From: Mycobacterium sp. DL99
GTDB taxonomy: Bacteria; Actinomycetota; Actinomycetes; Mycobacteriales; Mycobacteriaceae
Assembly (NCBI RefSeq): GCF_004762045.1
Contig: NZ_SJOM01000007.1
Location: 1,814,916 to 1,878,915, forward strand
Direction: 5' to 3'
DNA: 64,000 bases
In this document: positions 25,210-32,390 of the stretch, one piece after another
How the letters are laid out: every line of letters begins with the position of its first letter
How positions within the stretch are numbered: the first letter of the stretch is position 1
Notes under the pieces: generated by a model
The model's database searches: none
What the model was told of the DNA's origin: nothing
Seen by the model: the letters and a program-made list of their open reading frames with translations, nothing else
Made by a program: the position numbers and the translations under genes

Positions 25210-26760
25210 CTACCCGAAGTGCACGCCCTGGGCCAGCGGCAGCTCCGAGGAGTAGTTGACCGTGTTGGTCGCGCGGCGCATGTACGCCTTCCACGCATCC
25301 GACCCGGACTCGCGGCCTCCGCCGGTGTGTTTCTCACCGCCGAACGCGCCGCCGATCTCGGCGCCGGACGTCCCGATGTTGACGTTGGCGATCCCGCAGT
25401 CGGATCCGTCGGCTGCCATGAACCGCTCGGCTTCGCGCACGTCGGTGGTGAAGATCGCCGATGAAAGACCCTGCGGTACCGCGTTGTTCAGCGAGATCGC
25501 ATCGTCGATATCGTCGTAGGTCAGCACGTAGAGGATCGGGGCGAAGGTCTCGGTGTGCACGACCGCGGTCTGCGCGGGCATCCGGACCACCGCGGGGGCG
25601 GCATAGAACGCACCCTCGTCGCCGAGGTCGTGACGCTCACCGCCGAACACCTCGCCGCCGTCGGCACGGGCCTCCTCCAGCGCCCCGACCATGTCCCGGT
25701 AGGCGCGGGTGTGAATGAGCGGACCGACCAGGGTTCCGTCCACGCTCGGGTCACCGATGGGCAGGCTCTGATAGGCCGAGACGATCCGGGACACCAGGTC
25801 GTCGGCGACAGAGGAGTGCACGATCAACCGGCGCAGCGTCGTGCACCGTTGCCCGGCGGTGCCCGCGGCGGAGAATACGATGGCCCGCACCGCGAGGTCC
25901 AGATCGGCCGAGGGGGTCACGATCGCGGCGTTGTTGCCGCCGAGTTCGAGCAGTACCTTGCCGAACCGGGCGGCGACCCTTGGTCCGACCTGTCGGCCCA
26001 TCCGCACCGAGCCCGTGGCGCTGACCAGGGCGACCCGTGGATCGTCGACCAGTCGCTCACCCAACTCGCGCCCGCCCAGGATGAGCCGGCTCACCGCCGC
26101 GGGCGCACCGACATCGGTCGCAGCTCTTTCGATCAGGGCCTGGCAGGCGATCGCGGTGAGCGGGGTCAGCTCCGAGGGTTTCCAGACCACGGTGTCGCCG
26201 CAGACCAGCGCGACCGCGGTGTTCCACGCCCACACCGCCACCGGGAAGTTGAACGCGGTGATCACGCCGACGACGCCCAGCGGATGCCAGGTCTCCATCA
26301 GCCGGTGTCCGGGACGTTCGGACGCGATGGTGCGGCCGTACAACTGGCGGGAGAGGCCGACGGCGAACTGGCAGATGTCGATCATCTCCTGCACCTCGCC
26401 AAGTGCCTCGGAGGTGATCTTGCCCGCCTCCACCGTCACCAGGGTCGCCAGATCTGACTTGTGTTCGACGAGCAGCTCGCCCAGGCGTGCCACCAATGCA
26501 CCGCGCACCGGTGCCGGGGTCGTGCGCCAGGTCGAAAAGGCTTGTGCGGCATCGGCGATCGCGGAATCGACCTGTTCAGGACTGTCTTCGGACAGGGTGA
26601 ACAACACATCGCCGCTGATCGGTGTGCTGGCATGCAGGCCGGGTCCCGGGGATGTCGGCTCGCCGAGTTCCGCCCGCGCACCGACAGCCTCCAAGGCCTG
26701 GCGCACCCGCCGGCGCAGCTCCTCTGCGGTAGGGAGATCGGTCCGTTCGGTGGTGGTCAT
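25210..26760 (-). CDS. pcd: Piperideine-6-carboxylate / alpha-aminoadipate semialdehyde dehydrogenase
   Basis: A 516-residue NAD-dependent aldehyde dehydrogenase. FNFPVAVWAWN, LELGGNNAAIV and the catalytic Cys in GTAGQRCTT are present. GGNNA and GQRCTTLRR are typical of the AASADH (ALDH7) group. Divergent from lrpA and with lat nearby, it should convert the product of lysine 6-transamination to alpha-aminoadipate, as Rv3293 does. The frame extends upstream through lrpA antisense; ATG 26760 is the real start. Confidence 0.93.
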   Translation of the reverse strand: MTTTERTDLPTAEELRRRVRQALEAVGARAELGEPTSPGPGLHASTPISGDVLFTLSEDSPEQVDSAIADAAQAFSTWRTTPAPVRGALVARLGELLVEHKSDLATLVTVEAGKITSEALGEVQEMIDICQFAVGLSRQLYGRTIASERPGHRLMETWHPLGVVGVITAFNFPVAVWAWNTAVALVCGDTVVWKPSELTPLTAIACQALIERAATDVGAPAAVSRLILGGRELGERLVDDPRVALVSATGSVRMGRQVGPRVAARFGKVLLELGGNNAAIVTPSADLDLAVRAIVFSAAGTAGQRCTTLRRLIVHSSVADDLVSRIVSAYQSLPIGDPSVDGTLVGPLIHTRAYRDMVGALEEARADGGEVFGGERHDLGDEGAFYAAPAVVRMPAQTAVVHTETFAPILYVLTYDDIDDAISLNNAVPQGLSSAIFTTDVREAERFMAADGSDCGIANVNIGTSGAEIGGAFGGEKHTGGGRESGSDAWKAYMRRATNTVNYSSELPLAQGVHFG

Positions 26761-26805
26761 CGTGTGCCTTTCTGGTTCGCTGCGGTGCCGGATACAGTGC
26801 GGGCC

Positions 26806-27270
26806 ATGGGTGAAGCCGACGAATACGTGCTGGACGACACCGACCGGACCCTGGCCCGCGCGCTCGCCGCTGACGGCAGGGCCACGCTGGCGCAGCTGGC
26901 ATCGGCGGCCGGGCTGTCGGTATCGGCGGTGCAGGCGCGGGTGCGCCGGTTGGAGTCGCGAGGTGTCGTGACCGGATACGCCGCACGACTCAACCCCGAG
27001 GCGTTGGGCAACATGCTCTCGGCGTTCGTCGCCATCACTCCTCTCGATCCGTCCCAACCCGATGATGCACCCGCGCGGTTGCAGCACATCCCCGAAATCG
27101 AATCGTGCCACTCGGTGGCGGGCGAGGAGAGCTACGTCCTGCTGGTCCGGGTTGCCTCGGCCCGGGGCTTGGAGGACCTGCTCCAGCGGATCAGGACCGC
27201 GGCCAACGTCCGAACGCGCAGCACCATCATTTTGCAGACATTTTACAGTGGTAGAGACTACATTCCGTAA
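26806..27270 (+). CDS. lrpA: Lrp/AsnC-family regulator LrpA
   Basis: A 154-residue regulator with an N-terminal winged HTH (LDDTDRTLARALAADGRATLAQLASAAGLSVSAVQARVRRLESRGVV) and a C-terminal RAM ligand-binding domain. It lies between pcd and lat, as Rv3291c does. The M. tuberculosis protein is induced in starvation and controls lat. Start ATG 26806; an upstream frame runs antisense to pcd. Confidence 0.93.
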   Translation: MGEADEYVLDDTDRTLARALAADGRATLAQLASAAGLSVSAVQARVRRLESRGVVTGYAARLNPEALGNMLSAFVAITPLDPSQPDDAPARLQHIPEIESCHSVAGEESYVLLVRVASARGLEDLLQRIRTAANVRTRSTIILQTFYSGRDYIP

Positions 27271-27310
27271 CAGTTCCTGCTGTAGGGGGTAACGGCCGTA
27301 AAGATTCCGT

Positions 27311-27316
27311 TAGTAT
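27311..27316 (+). promoter_or_regulatory. -10 hexamer TAGTAT directly before lat
   Basis: TAGTAT ends 6 bases before the ATG at 27323, so transcription would begin at or within a base of the start codon, and the 6 bases between hold no ribosome site. A leaderless lat mRNA is likely. The short dyad GTAGAGACTAC at 27250-27260 may belong to the LrpA binding region. Confidence 0.5.
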
Positions 27317-27322
27317 GGCGGC

Positions 27323-28657
27323 ATGACCGCAGTGCTGACGACTACTCCGCACGTAACGCCAGACCGGGTGCGAGCGGTCCTGGCGCGCAGCGTCCTGACC
27401 GACGGTTTCGACTTCGTCCTCGACCTGGACCGCTCCCGGGGGGCCTACCTGGTGGATGCGCGCACCGGCGCACGCTTCCTGGACATGTTCACGTTCTTCG
27501 CCTCGTCTGCACTCGGGATGAACCATCCGGCGCTGGCCGCGGATGAAGATTTCCGCACCGAGTTGGGCCGGGTGGCGGTCAACAAGCCGAGCAATTCCGA
27601 CATCTACAGCGTGCCGCTGGCCCGTTTCGTCGACACCTTCCGCCGCGTGCTCGGCGACCCGGACCTGCCGCATCTGTTCTTCGTCGACGGCGGAGCCCTG
27701 GCGGTCGAGAACGCGCTCAAGGTGGCATTCGACTGGAAGAGCCGGCACAACGAGGCCCGCGGGATCGACCCTGCACTGGGTACCAAGGTGCTGCACCTGC
27801 GCGGGGCGTTCCACGGCCGCAGCGGATACACCATGTCGCTGACCAACACCGATCCGGTCAAGGTGGCCCGCTTCCCGAAGTTCGACTGGCCCCGCATCGA
27901 CGCCCCGTACGTGCGGCCCGGTCTGGATATCGCCGCACTCGAAGCTGATTCGCTGCGCGCGGCCAGGGCTGCGTTCGAGGCCAACCCGCACGACATCGCC
28001 TGCTTCATCGCCGAGCCGATCCAGGGTGAGGGCGGTGACCGGCACATGCGGCCGCAGTTCTTCGCCGCGATGCGTGAGCTGTGCGACGAGTTCGACGCTC
28101 TGCTGATCTTCGACGAGGTGCAGACCGGGTGCGGGGTCACCGGAACTGCCTGGGCCTACCAGCAATTGGGGGTCACCCCGGATGTGGTCGCCTTCGGGAA
28201 GAAGACGCAGGTGTGTGGGGTGATGGCGGGTCGCCGAGTGGACGAGGTCGCCGACAACGTCTTCAGCGTGAGCTCGCGGATCAACTCCACGTGGGGCGGC
28301 AACCTGGTGGACATGGTGCGCTCACGACGAATCCTCGAAGTCATCGAGTCCGAGGAGCTGTTCCGCGCCGCCGCGGTGACCGGTGATTATCTGCTCGGTC
28401 AGTTAGCGGCGCTGGCAACGGATTTCTCTGACACAGTGCTCGCGCCACGTGGCCGAGGCCTGATGTGTGCGTTCAGCCTGCCCACCACTGCCGCACGTGA
28501 CGAGCTGGTTCGGCGGTTGTGGGACCGTCGCGTCATCATGCTGCCGAGCGGCACCGATTCGGTACGGTTCCGGCCCGCGCTGACCGTCACGCGCAAGGAG
28601 ATCGACGAATGTCTCGACGCCGTGCGGGAGGCGCTGCGATCACCGCTGGCGGGCTAG
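27323..28657 (+). CDS. lat: L-lysine 6-transaminase
   Basis: A 444-residue class III PLP aminotransferase that moves the epsilon amino group of lysine to 2-oxoglutarate. The PLP lysine lies in VAFGKKTQVCGVMAG, preceded by LLIFDEVQTGCGVTGT. The N-terminal LDLDRSRGAYLVDARTGARFLDMFTFFASSALGMNHP is characteristic of Lat. It works with pcd to turn lysine into alpha-aminoadipate. In M. tuberculosis lat is strongly induced in starvation. Its stop overlaps the convergent Mrr-type gene by 4 bases. Confidence 0.95.
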   Translation: MTAVLTTTPHVTPDRVRAVLARSVLTDGFDFVLDLDRSRGAYLVDARTGARFLDMFTFFASSALGMNHPALAADEDFRTELGRVAVNKPSNSDIYSVPLARFVDTFRRVLGDPDLPHLFFVDGGALAVENALKVAFDWKSRHNEARGIDPALGTKVLHLRGAFHGRSGYTMSLTNTDPVKVARFPKFDWPRIDAPYVRPGLDIAALEADSLRAARAAFEANPHDIACFIAEPIQGEGGDRHMRPQFFAAMRELCDEFDALLIFDEVQTGCGVTGTAWAYQQLGVTPDVVAFGKKTQVCGVMAGRRVDEVADNVFSVSSRINSTWGGNLVDMVRSRRILEVIESEELFRAAAVTGDYLLGQLAALATDFSDTVLAPRGRGLMCAFSLPTTAARDELVRRLWDRRVIMLPSGTDSVRFRPALTVTRKEIDECLDAVREALRSPLAG

Positions 28658-29247
28658 GGCTGGTCGGTGGCCGGTTCTGAAGATGCCGCGCGGCGCAGGA
28701 TCGACTTGAGCCTGGGGAGGTCGGCTCCGCCCACCAGATCGCAACCGTGAAGTTCGGCGAGTTTACGTGCAGCCGGGGTGAATTCGTTGTTGGTGACCAC
28801 CATGGTCCTGCTGCAGTCCTGCATCGGCGCGCCTGCGACAACCTCCTGCACGGCGCCCGCGCCCACCGGCCGTGACAGTCGTTTGCATTGCACGGCGATC
28901 CGATTCGGCCGGTGTCCGACGATCAGATCCACGCCCCAGTCCCCGGTGAGCGGAGTCATGATCACCGGCAACCCACAGGTTCGGGCCACATGGGCCACAT
29001 GGTCCTCGAATTCCAGCCCGGTCATCTCGGTCGTCGGCTGCTCACGGGCGCTGGGCGTGCTCGCGCCCCGGAATGCGCCCAGCAGGAACCGCGGAGTCGC
29101 CGCCAAGGCCAGTGGCACCGCGACACCGATCGCCAGGCTCCATGCGGCGTCGACGCCGGCGACGTGACTCGCGAACGCGGCCGCCGCGCCGGCCGCGATG
29201 AAGAGCTTGATCCTGAGCCGTCTCACGGCGTCGAATGTAAATGTCAC
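28654..29247 (-). CDS. Membrane-anchored Mrr-type restriction endonuclease-like protein
   Basis: A 197-residue protein. Two hydrophobic segments near residues 10-50 (LFIAAGAAAAFASHVAGV and WSLAIGVAVPLALAATP) precede a cytosolic Mrr-like PD-(D/E)XK domain: LEFEDHVAHVARTCGL...LTGDWGVDLIVGHRPNRIAVQCKRLSRPVGAGAVQEVVAG. The Asp in GVDL and the QCK motif are the catalytic residues of this fold. Such DUF2034-type proteins may act in DNA processing or defence at the membrane; function unknown. Start is taken as GTG 29247, inside a palindrome; the longer upstream frame is basic and unlikely. Confidence 0.82.
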   Translation of the reverse strand: MTFTFDAVRRLRIKLFIAAGAAAAFASHVAGVDAAWSLAIGVAVPLALAATPRFLLGAFRGASTPSAREQPTTEMTGLEFEDHVAHVARTCGLPVIMTPLTGDWGVDLIVGHRPNRIAVQCKRLSRPVGAGAVQEVVAGAPMQDCSRTMVVTNNEFTPAARKLAELHGCDLVGGADLPRLKSILRRAASSEPATDQP

Positions 29248-29255
29248 GTGTGACA
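29242..29255. promoter_or_regulatory. Perfect palindrome TGTCAC-GT-GTGACA
   Basis: It covers the GTG start of the Mrr-type gene and lies 44 bases before the PAS-ANTAR gene, so a factor bound here could affect both divergent genes. The binding protein is unknown. Confidence 0.4.
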
Positions 29256-29284
29256 AATACGGTGAGCCGGCGTCAGCTCCGCGC

Positions 29285-29290
29285 GATAAT
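29285..29290 (+). promoter_or_regulatory. -10 hexamer GATAAT before the PAS-ANTAR gene
   Basis: A near-consensus -10 sits 8 bases before the GTG start at 29299, again suggesting a leaderless transcript. No good -35 is visible. Confidence 0.45.
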
Positions 29291-29298
29291 CTCAAGCT

Positions 29299-29985
29299 GT
29301 GACGAGTGAGCCCACCACGGGAAACGCCGAGTCGCCGATCGCGCACGCACTTGCCGGCGGCGAGCCGCAGCGTGTCGGTTGGTTCCGGTTCTACTTCGCC
29401 GATGAGCGCTGGGAGTGGTCACCCCAGGTGGAGCGGATGCACGGATATGAGCCGGGTACGGTGCAACCGACGACCGAGCTGGTGCTCTCCCACAAGCACC
29501 CCGAGGACTACGGACAGGTGGCGGCGACGCTGCTCGAGATCCGGCGCACCTCCGGCGCGTTCAGCACCCGGCACCGGATCATCGATACAGCCGGCGATGT
29601 CCACCATGTCGTCGTCGTGGGGGATCAGCTCTTCGACGATGCCGGCGCGGTCATCGGAACACATGGTTTCTATGTCGACGTCTCACCGTCGATCACGCAG
29701 GCACGGGAGGACGCCGTCAGCGAGGTGGTGGCCGAGATCGCGGAGGCCCGTGGTGCTATCGAGCAGGCCAAGGGCATGCTGATGCTGATCTACCGGATCA
29801 ATGCGGATGCGGCGTTCGAACTGCTGAAGTGGCGGTCGCAGGAAACCAACACCAAGCTGCGGCTGTTGGCCGAACAGCTGGCAGAGGATTTCCTGAATCT
29901 CGATTACAGCGAGACGCTTCCCAGCCGCGCGGTCTTGGACCGGTTGCTGCTCACCACCCACCTGCGGGTCAGCCCGGAGGTTTAG
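29299..29985 (+). CDS. PAS and ANTAR domain regulator
   Basis: A 228-residue protein. A PAS-3-type domain spans about residues 25-130 (FYFADERWEWSPQVERMHGYEPG...GDVHHVVVVGDQLFDDAGAVIGTHGFYVDVS). A C-terminal ANTAR RNA-binding domain spans about 145-205 (RGAIEQAKGMLMLIYRINADAAFELLKWRSQETNTKLRLLAEQLAEDF). ANTAR proteins bind two-hexaloop RNA hairpins to prevent termination. A perfect 14-bp-stem terminator lies 95 bases after the stop. Start GTG 29299. Confidence 0.9.
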   Translation: MTSEPTTGNAESPIAHALAGGEPQRVGWFRFYFADERWEWSPQVERMHGYEPGTVQPTTELVLSHKHPEDYGQVAATLLEIRRTSGAFSTRHRIIDTAGDVHHVVVVGDQLFDDAGAVIGTHGFYVDVSPSITQAREDAVSEVVAEIAEARGAIEQAKGMLMLIYRINADAAFELLKWRSQETNTKLRLLAEQLAEDFLNLDYSETLPSRAVLDRLLLTTHLRVSPEV

Positions 29986-29997
29986 CCCGACTCCGGG

Positions 29998-30080
29998 TGG
30001 TGGATCGCCAGCGCGCACCTACGCGTGCGGCGTATCGAAGAACGTTGGTACACAGAGCATCCCGACGTGATCAGGCATTC
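29998..30080 (+). pseudogene. Remnant of a usfY C-terminus
   Basis: In frame this reads WIASAHLRVRRIEERWYTEHPDVIR, against MWLALEHMRVRRIEDRWYTDHPGVMR at the end of usfY (34250-34330). Over 30025-30077 the DNA is about 85% identical to 34278-34330. There is no start codon and no membrane segment before it, so it is a fragment left from duplication of the SigF locus. Confidence 0.7.
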
Positions 30081-30114
30081 GAGATGGCCCAGCCAATGGC
30101 GGCTGGGCCATCTC
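30081..30114. terminator. Bidirectional hairpin terminator, 14-bp perfect stem
   Basis: Arms at 30081-30094 and 30101-30114 are exact complements around a 6-base loop. It lies between the convergent PAS-ANTAR gene and the CsbD-like gene. There is no long T run on either strand, as is usual in mycobacteria. Confidence 0.75.
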
Positions 30115-30142
30115 TTCAAACAGGCCGGGGCTCGCGCTCCAA

Positions 30143-30385
30143 CTAGGGGCGCTGGCTGGCCTGCTCGCGTTTCTCGGCGGCTTTGGCGCCCGCCCGGGCG
30201 GCTTCGGCTTCGGCTTCCTTCTTGGCGACGTCCTTCTGGGCGTCGGCCTTGTCCTGCTGGGCTTTACCCTCGCGGACCAGATCTTCGCGACCGGTCACGG
30301 TACCGACAGCTTCCTTGGCCTTGCCCTTCACGTCCTCGACGGCGCCCTTGACGGCTTCTTGAGGTCCTGAGTTCTTCTCGGTCAT
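30143..30385 (-). CDS. CsbD-family stress protein with a long charged tail
   Basis: An 80-residue, highly charged protein without hydrophobic segments. The N-terminal half (EAVKGAVEDVKGKAKEAVGTVTGREDLVREGKAQQDKA) is the CsbD repeat-like motif. The C-terminal half is an Ala/Lys/Glu-rich helix. CsbD is a sigmaB-type general stress protein in Bacillus; exact function unknown. A SigF-type promoter lies about 65 bases upstream. Confidence 0.85.
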   Translation of the reverse strand: MTEKNSGPQEAVKGAVEDVKGKAKEAVGTVTGREDLVREGKAQQDKADAQKDVAKKEAEAEAARAGAKAAEKREQASQRP

Positions 30386-30450
30386 GCTTACCTTTCCGCT
30401 ACTGGAGTGGATTGGTGATCACCGCACGGCTTCTCCGCGCATCCTCCTGG

Positions 30451-30475
30451 ATTCCCGAATGGGCCCGTACTAAAC
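30451..30475 (-). promoter_or_regulatory. SigF-type promoter for the CsbD-like gene (GTTT-N15-GGGAAT)
   Basis: On the minus strand GTTT (30475-30472) is followed after 15 bases by GGGAAT (30456-30451). The SigF/SigB consensus is GTTT-N15-17-GGG(T/A)A(T/C). It is correctly placed and oriented for the 30385 start. Confidence 0.55.
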
Positions 30476-30561
30476 GTGAGGTGACGAATCCGGTGTTGGT
30501 GCTGGATATTTCGCCTCGTGCGGAGACCCCCGTCGCAGCGGTGGTTTGGGTGCCGCTCCCG

Positions 30562-30587
30562 GTTTGTGAGCGTCCTTGTCCGGGTAT
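30562..30587 (+). promoter_or_regulatory. SigF-type promoter (GTTT-N16-GGGTAT)
   Basis: GTTT at 30562-30565 and GGGTAT at 30582-30587 are a perfect match with 16-base spacing, 30 bases before the small ORF at 30618. It is the main support for that ORF being a gene. Confidence 0.75.
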
Positions 30588-30617
30588 TCCGAAGCAGAAT
30601 GAGAATTGAGGTCAGTC

Positions 30618-30803
30618 ATGTCCGGGGCAGCACAACCCGATCGGTGCGGGTTAGAGCTCGTCTTCGAGCGGATCGCCGAGGTTATCGATTGGCAACATAG
30701 GCGTGCTCTGATCGAGCAGGCCTATGTCGAACAGGTATGGCATTGCCCGGGTCACGCGATAGCTGACCGCGCAGGGCCGGAGAGCGGCCACCGCGCAGCG
30801 TGA
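30618..30803 (+). CDS. Small hypothetical protein, probably SigF-controlled
   Basis: A 61-residue ORF (MSGAAQPDRCGLELVFERIAEVIDWQHRRALIEQAYVEQVWHC...), not recognised. It has a GAGGT ribosome site 6 bases upstream and a perfect SigF promoter at 30562-30587. The middle part is predicted helical, with two Cys and four His, and the tail is disordered. It ends 21 bases from a convergent gene. Without the promoter I would not have called it. Confidence 0.5.
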   Translation: MSGAAQPDRCGLELVFERIAEVIDWQHRRALIEQAYVEQVWHCPGHAIADRAGPESGHRAA

Positions 30804-30824
30804 TGTGGCCGGATCAACGGGTGA

Positions 30825-31052
30825 TCACTCGACGGGCGGTGTTTCGCCACCTTCGCGCTCGAACTCGTCGAGACCCGGATCCTCCGCGACCACTTCACGT
30901 TGTTCTTGCCAGTCCTGATCCGTCGCCTCCAGCGGCGGGCTGTCCAGATCGGAGACCGGGGCTTCGGCGTCCGCCACCGGTTCGCTCTGCTCACGCTGCT
31001 GCTCGAGCGCATCGGCCAGGGGCACCTCGTCGGGCACGTTGTTGCGTGTCAT
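30825..31052 (-). CDS. Small acidic protein, SigF-controlled
   Basis: A 75-residue acidic, low-complexity protein (PDEVPLADALEQQREQSEPVAD...LDSPPLEATDQDWQEQREVV) of a type common in mycobacteria with no known role. No membrane segment or signal. A perfect SigF promoter sits directly upstream (31062-31086), so close that the mRNA would have almost no leader. Confidence 0.78.
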   Translation of the reverse strand: MTRNNVPDEVPLADALEQQREQSEPVADAEAPVSDLDSPPLEATDQDWQEQREVVAEDPGLDEFEREGGETPPVE

Positions 31053-31061
31053 ACGGCCGGA

Positions 31062-31086
31062 ATACCCAGTGGGCCCTTGATCAAAC
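31062..31086 (-). promoter_or_regulatory. SigF-type promoter (GTTT-N15-GGGTAT)
   Basis: On the minus strand GTTT is at 31086-31083 and GGGTAT at 31067-31062, spacing 15. The -10 ends 9 bases before the ATG at 31052, so transcription would start at or a few bases before the start codon. Confidence 0.75.
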
Positions 31087-31148
31087 GCTTCCCGTAGCCC
31101 GGCCCGCCGACGACGCTGCGGCGCAGCCTCATTGAGTCCGGCTCTTCG

Positions 31149-31175
31149 GTTTAGTCACCGGATGGCTGTGGGTAC
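31149..31175 (+). promoter_or_regulatory. SigF-type promoter for the RsbW-like paralogue (GTTT-N17-GGGTAC)
   Basis: GTTT at 31149-31152, 17 bases, GGGTAC at 31170-31175; the ATG at 31185 is 9 bases further. This makes the second RsbW-like gene a likely SigF target, a negative feedback design if it binds SigF. Confidence 0.7.
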
Positions 31176-31184
31176 GCGACGAAT

Positions 31185-31691
31185 ATGTCATCGTCAGGCC
31201 GCGCACCGAGGCACCCGCTGACTCTGCTGCACGGTCAGCGAATTCCCCTCCGGGGATCTGGTCACATCAGCGGACCACGAGCGGTGGAACTCCGGGTGCC
31301 CGCCCGAACTGAGGCACTGGCCGTAGTGAGGGCAATGACGGGCTGCCTGGCCGACTATGAGGATCTGAGCGGCGACACGGCTGCCGACTTGGCCTTGGCG
31401 GTGGATGAAGCCTGCACCGTGCTGATCGGCCTGGCTTCGCCCGGAGCCACTCTCGCGCTGGTCGAACACCCCCGCGCACGGGAGCTGAGTGTTCGGGTGT
31501 CGACCATCTGCGACAGTGTCGACAGCGACGCCGACAGCGTCTTGAGCGGTTTCAGTCGCCGGGTCCTCGAAGCGCTCACCGACGAGGTCGACACCTTCGT
31601 CGACGACGCTGACTTCAGGCGCCGGGGCAGCGGCCGGGTGGTCGGCATCTCGCTGACCATCCGGCGGGATTGGGCCTCAGCGAGCCGTTAG
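31185..31691 (+). CDS. RsbW-like (anti-sigma, HATPase-fold) paralogue
   Basis: A 168-residue protein related to the RsbW encoded at 34970. The shared blocks are VELRVPARTEALAVVRAMTG, DLALAVDEACTVLIGLASP and FSRRVLEALTDEVDTFVDDADFRRRGSGRVVGISLTIRR. The N-box asparagine usual in HATPase proteins is absent (EACTVLI), as in the 34970 copy (EACTALI). About 28 extra N-terminal residues precede the domain. It has no adjacent sigma gene. Its last 4 bases overlap the convergent STAS gene. It could bind SigF, another sigma factor or the STAS protein. Confidence 0.85.
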   Translation: MSSSGRAPRHPLTLLHGQRIPLRGSGHISGPRAVELRVPARTEALAVVRAMTGCLADYEDLSGDTAADLALAVDEACTVLIGLASPGATLALVEHPRARELSVRVSTICDSVDSDADSVLSGFSRRVLEALTDEVDTFVDDADFRRRGSGRVVGISLTIRRDWASASR

Positions 31692-32116
31692 CGATGCACG
31701 TCCACCATCTGCAGCTGCCGTGGCTGATTGCGCAGCATCGACAGGGCGGTAGGCAGGCCGGTGGAGGTCGGAAGGGCGCAGGCGGGATCGCAGATGCCCA
31801 GCACCCGGGACACCGCGGTGCTGGGAATCAACACCCAGTCGATATTCTCCCCGGCGCAGCGCACATTGAGGGTATGCAGGCAGGCGAAACAACCTGCGCC
31901 GAAAAACTCGACCTCGGTCATGTCCAGGACGAGCTGTCCGCTCGGCCTGCTGTTCCGGATTCCGCATTCGGTCAGCTCAGCGGCATTGGACGCGTCCAGC
32001 TCACCGTGGACGCTGATCACGGCGGTGGCCGGCCACAACCATTGGGCACAGAATTCCGCGCGGGTGTGATCGTTGGCACGTGGTGTGGCTCGTTTCGCCA
32101 CGTTGATGGTGGACAT
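31688..32116 (-). CDS. STAS-domain anti-anti-sigma factor paralogue
   Basis: A 142-residue STAS protein: ATAVISVHGELDASNAAELTECG...LVLDMTEVEFFGAGCFACLHTLNVRC. The usual phosphorylatable Ser/Thr of SpoIIAA (D-S-S/T-G) is replaced by FFGAGCFA, so control by phosphorylation is doubtful; two Cys in that loop may matter instead. It pairs tail to tail with the RsbW-like gene. It is paralogous to the STAS gene at 36124. Ribosome site GAGGAG precedes ATG 32116. Confidence 0.87.
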   Translation of the reverse strand: MSTINVAKRATPRANDHTRAEFCAQWLWPATAVISVHGELDASNAAELTECGIRNSRPSGQLVLDMTEVEFFGAGCFACLHTLNVRCAGENIDWVLIPSTAVSRVLGICDPACALPTSTGLPTALSMLRNQPRQLQMVDVHR

Positions 32117-32228
32117 TTGGGTTGACTCCTCAGTATGAAAACTGTGGTGACGTCACGTTTCGGGTTCTGTGGGCTCAAAACCCTGGGTGCGGGAGCCTCA
32201 CGACCCTGCACCCGATGACGATTCCGGG

Positions 32229-32282
32229 GCGGCTGTGAACTCAACCTGTTTTGGGACTTTACCCCTCATCCTGGGCTCGAAC
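32229..32282 (-). promoter_or_regulatory. Promoter and leader shared with the second STAS gene
   Basis: On the minus strand GTTCGA (32282-32277), 12 bases, GGGTAA (32264-32259), then a 20-base box (32248-32229) identical to one at the same distance before the 36546 STAS gene. The hexamers look like a weak SigF-type promoter. The box would sit at the start of the mRNA. The rest of the 32117-32390 gap shows nothing else I can name. Confidence 0.55.
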
Positions 32283-32390
32283 AATCGATCCGGGGTTCCG
32301 TGTGAACCTTCTGTCGCTTCGGTCACATGCGCCACACCGATACCTCCGGTATCCGGAAGGAATTGGGGCGCAACGCGATCGACGTCGGGG

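Noticed and set aside
30412..30609. 65-residue frame on the plus strand
   Set aside because: It covers the SigF promoter at 30562-30587 and lacks a ribosome site.
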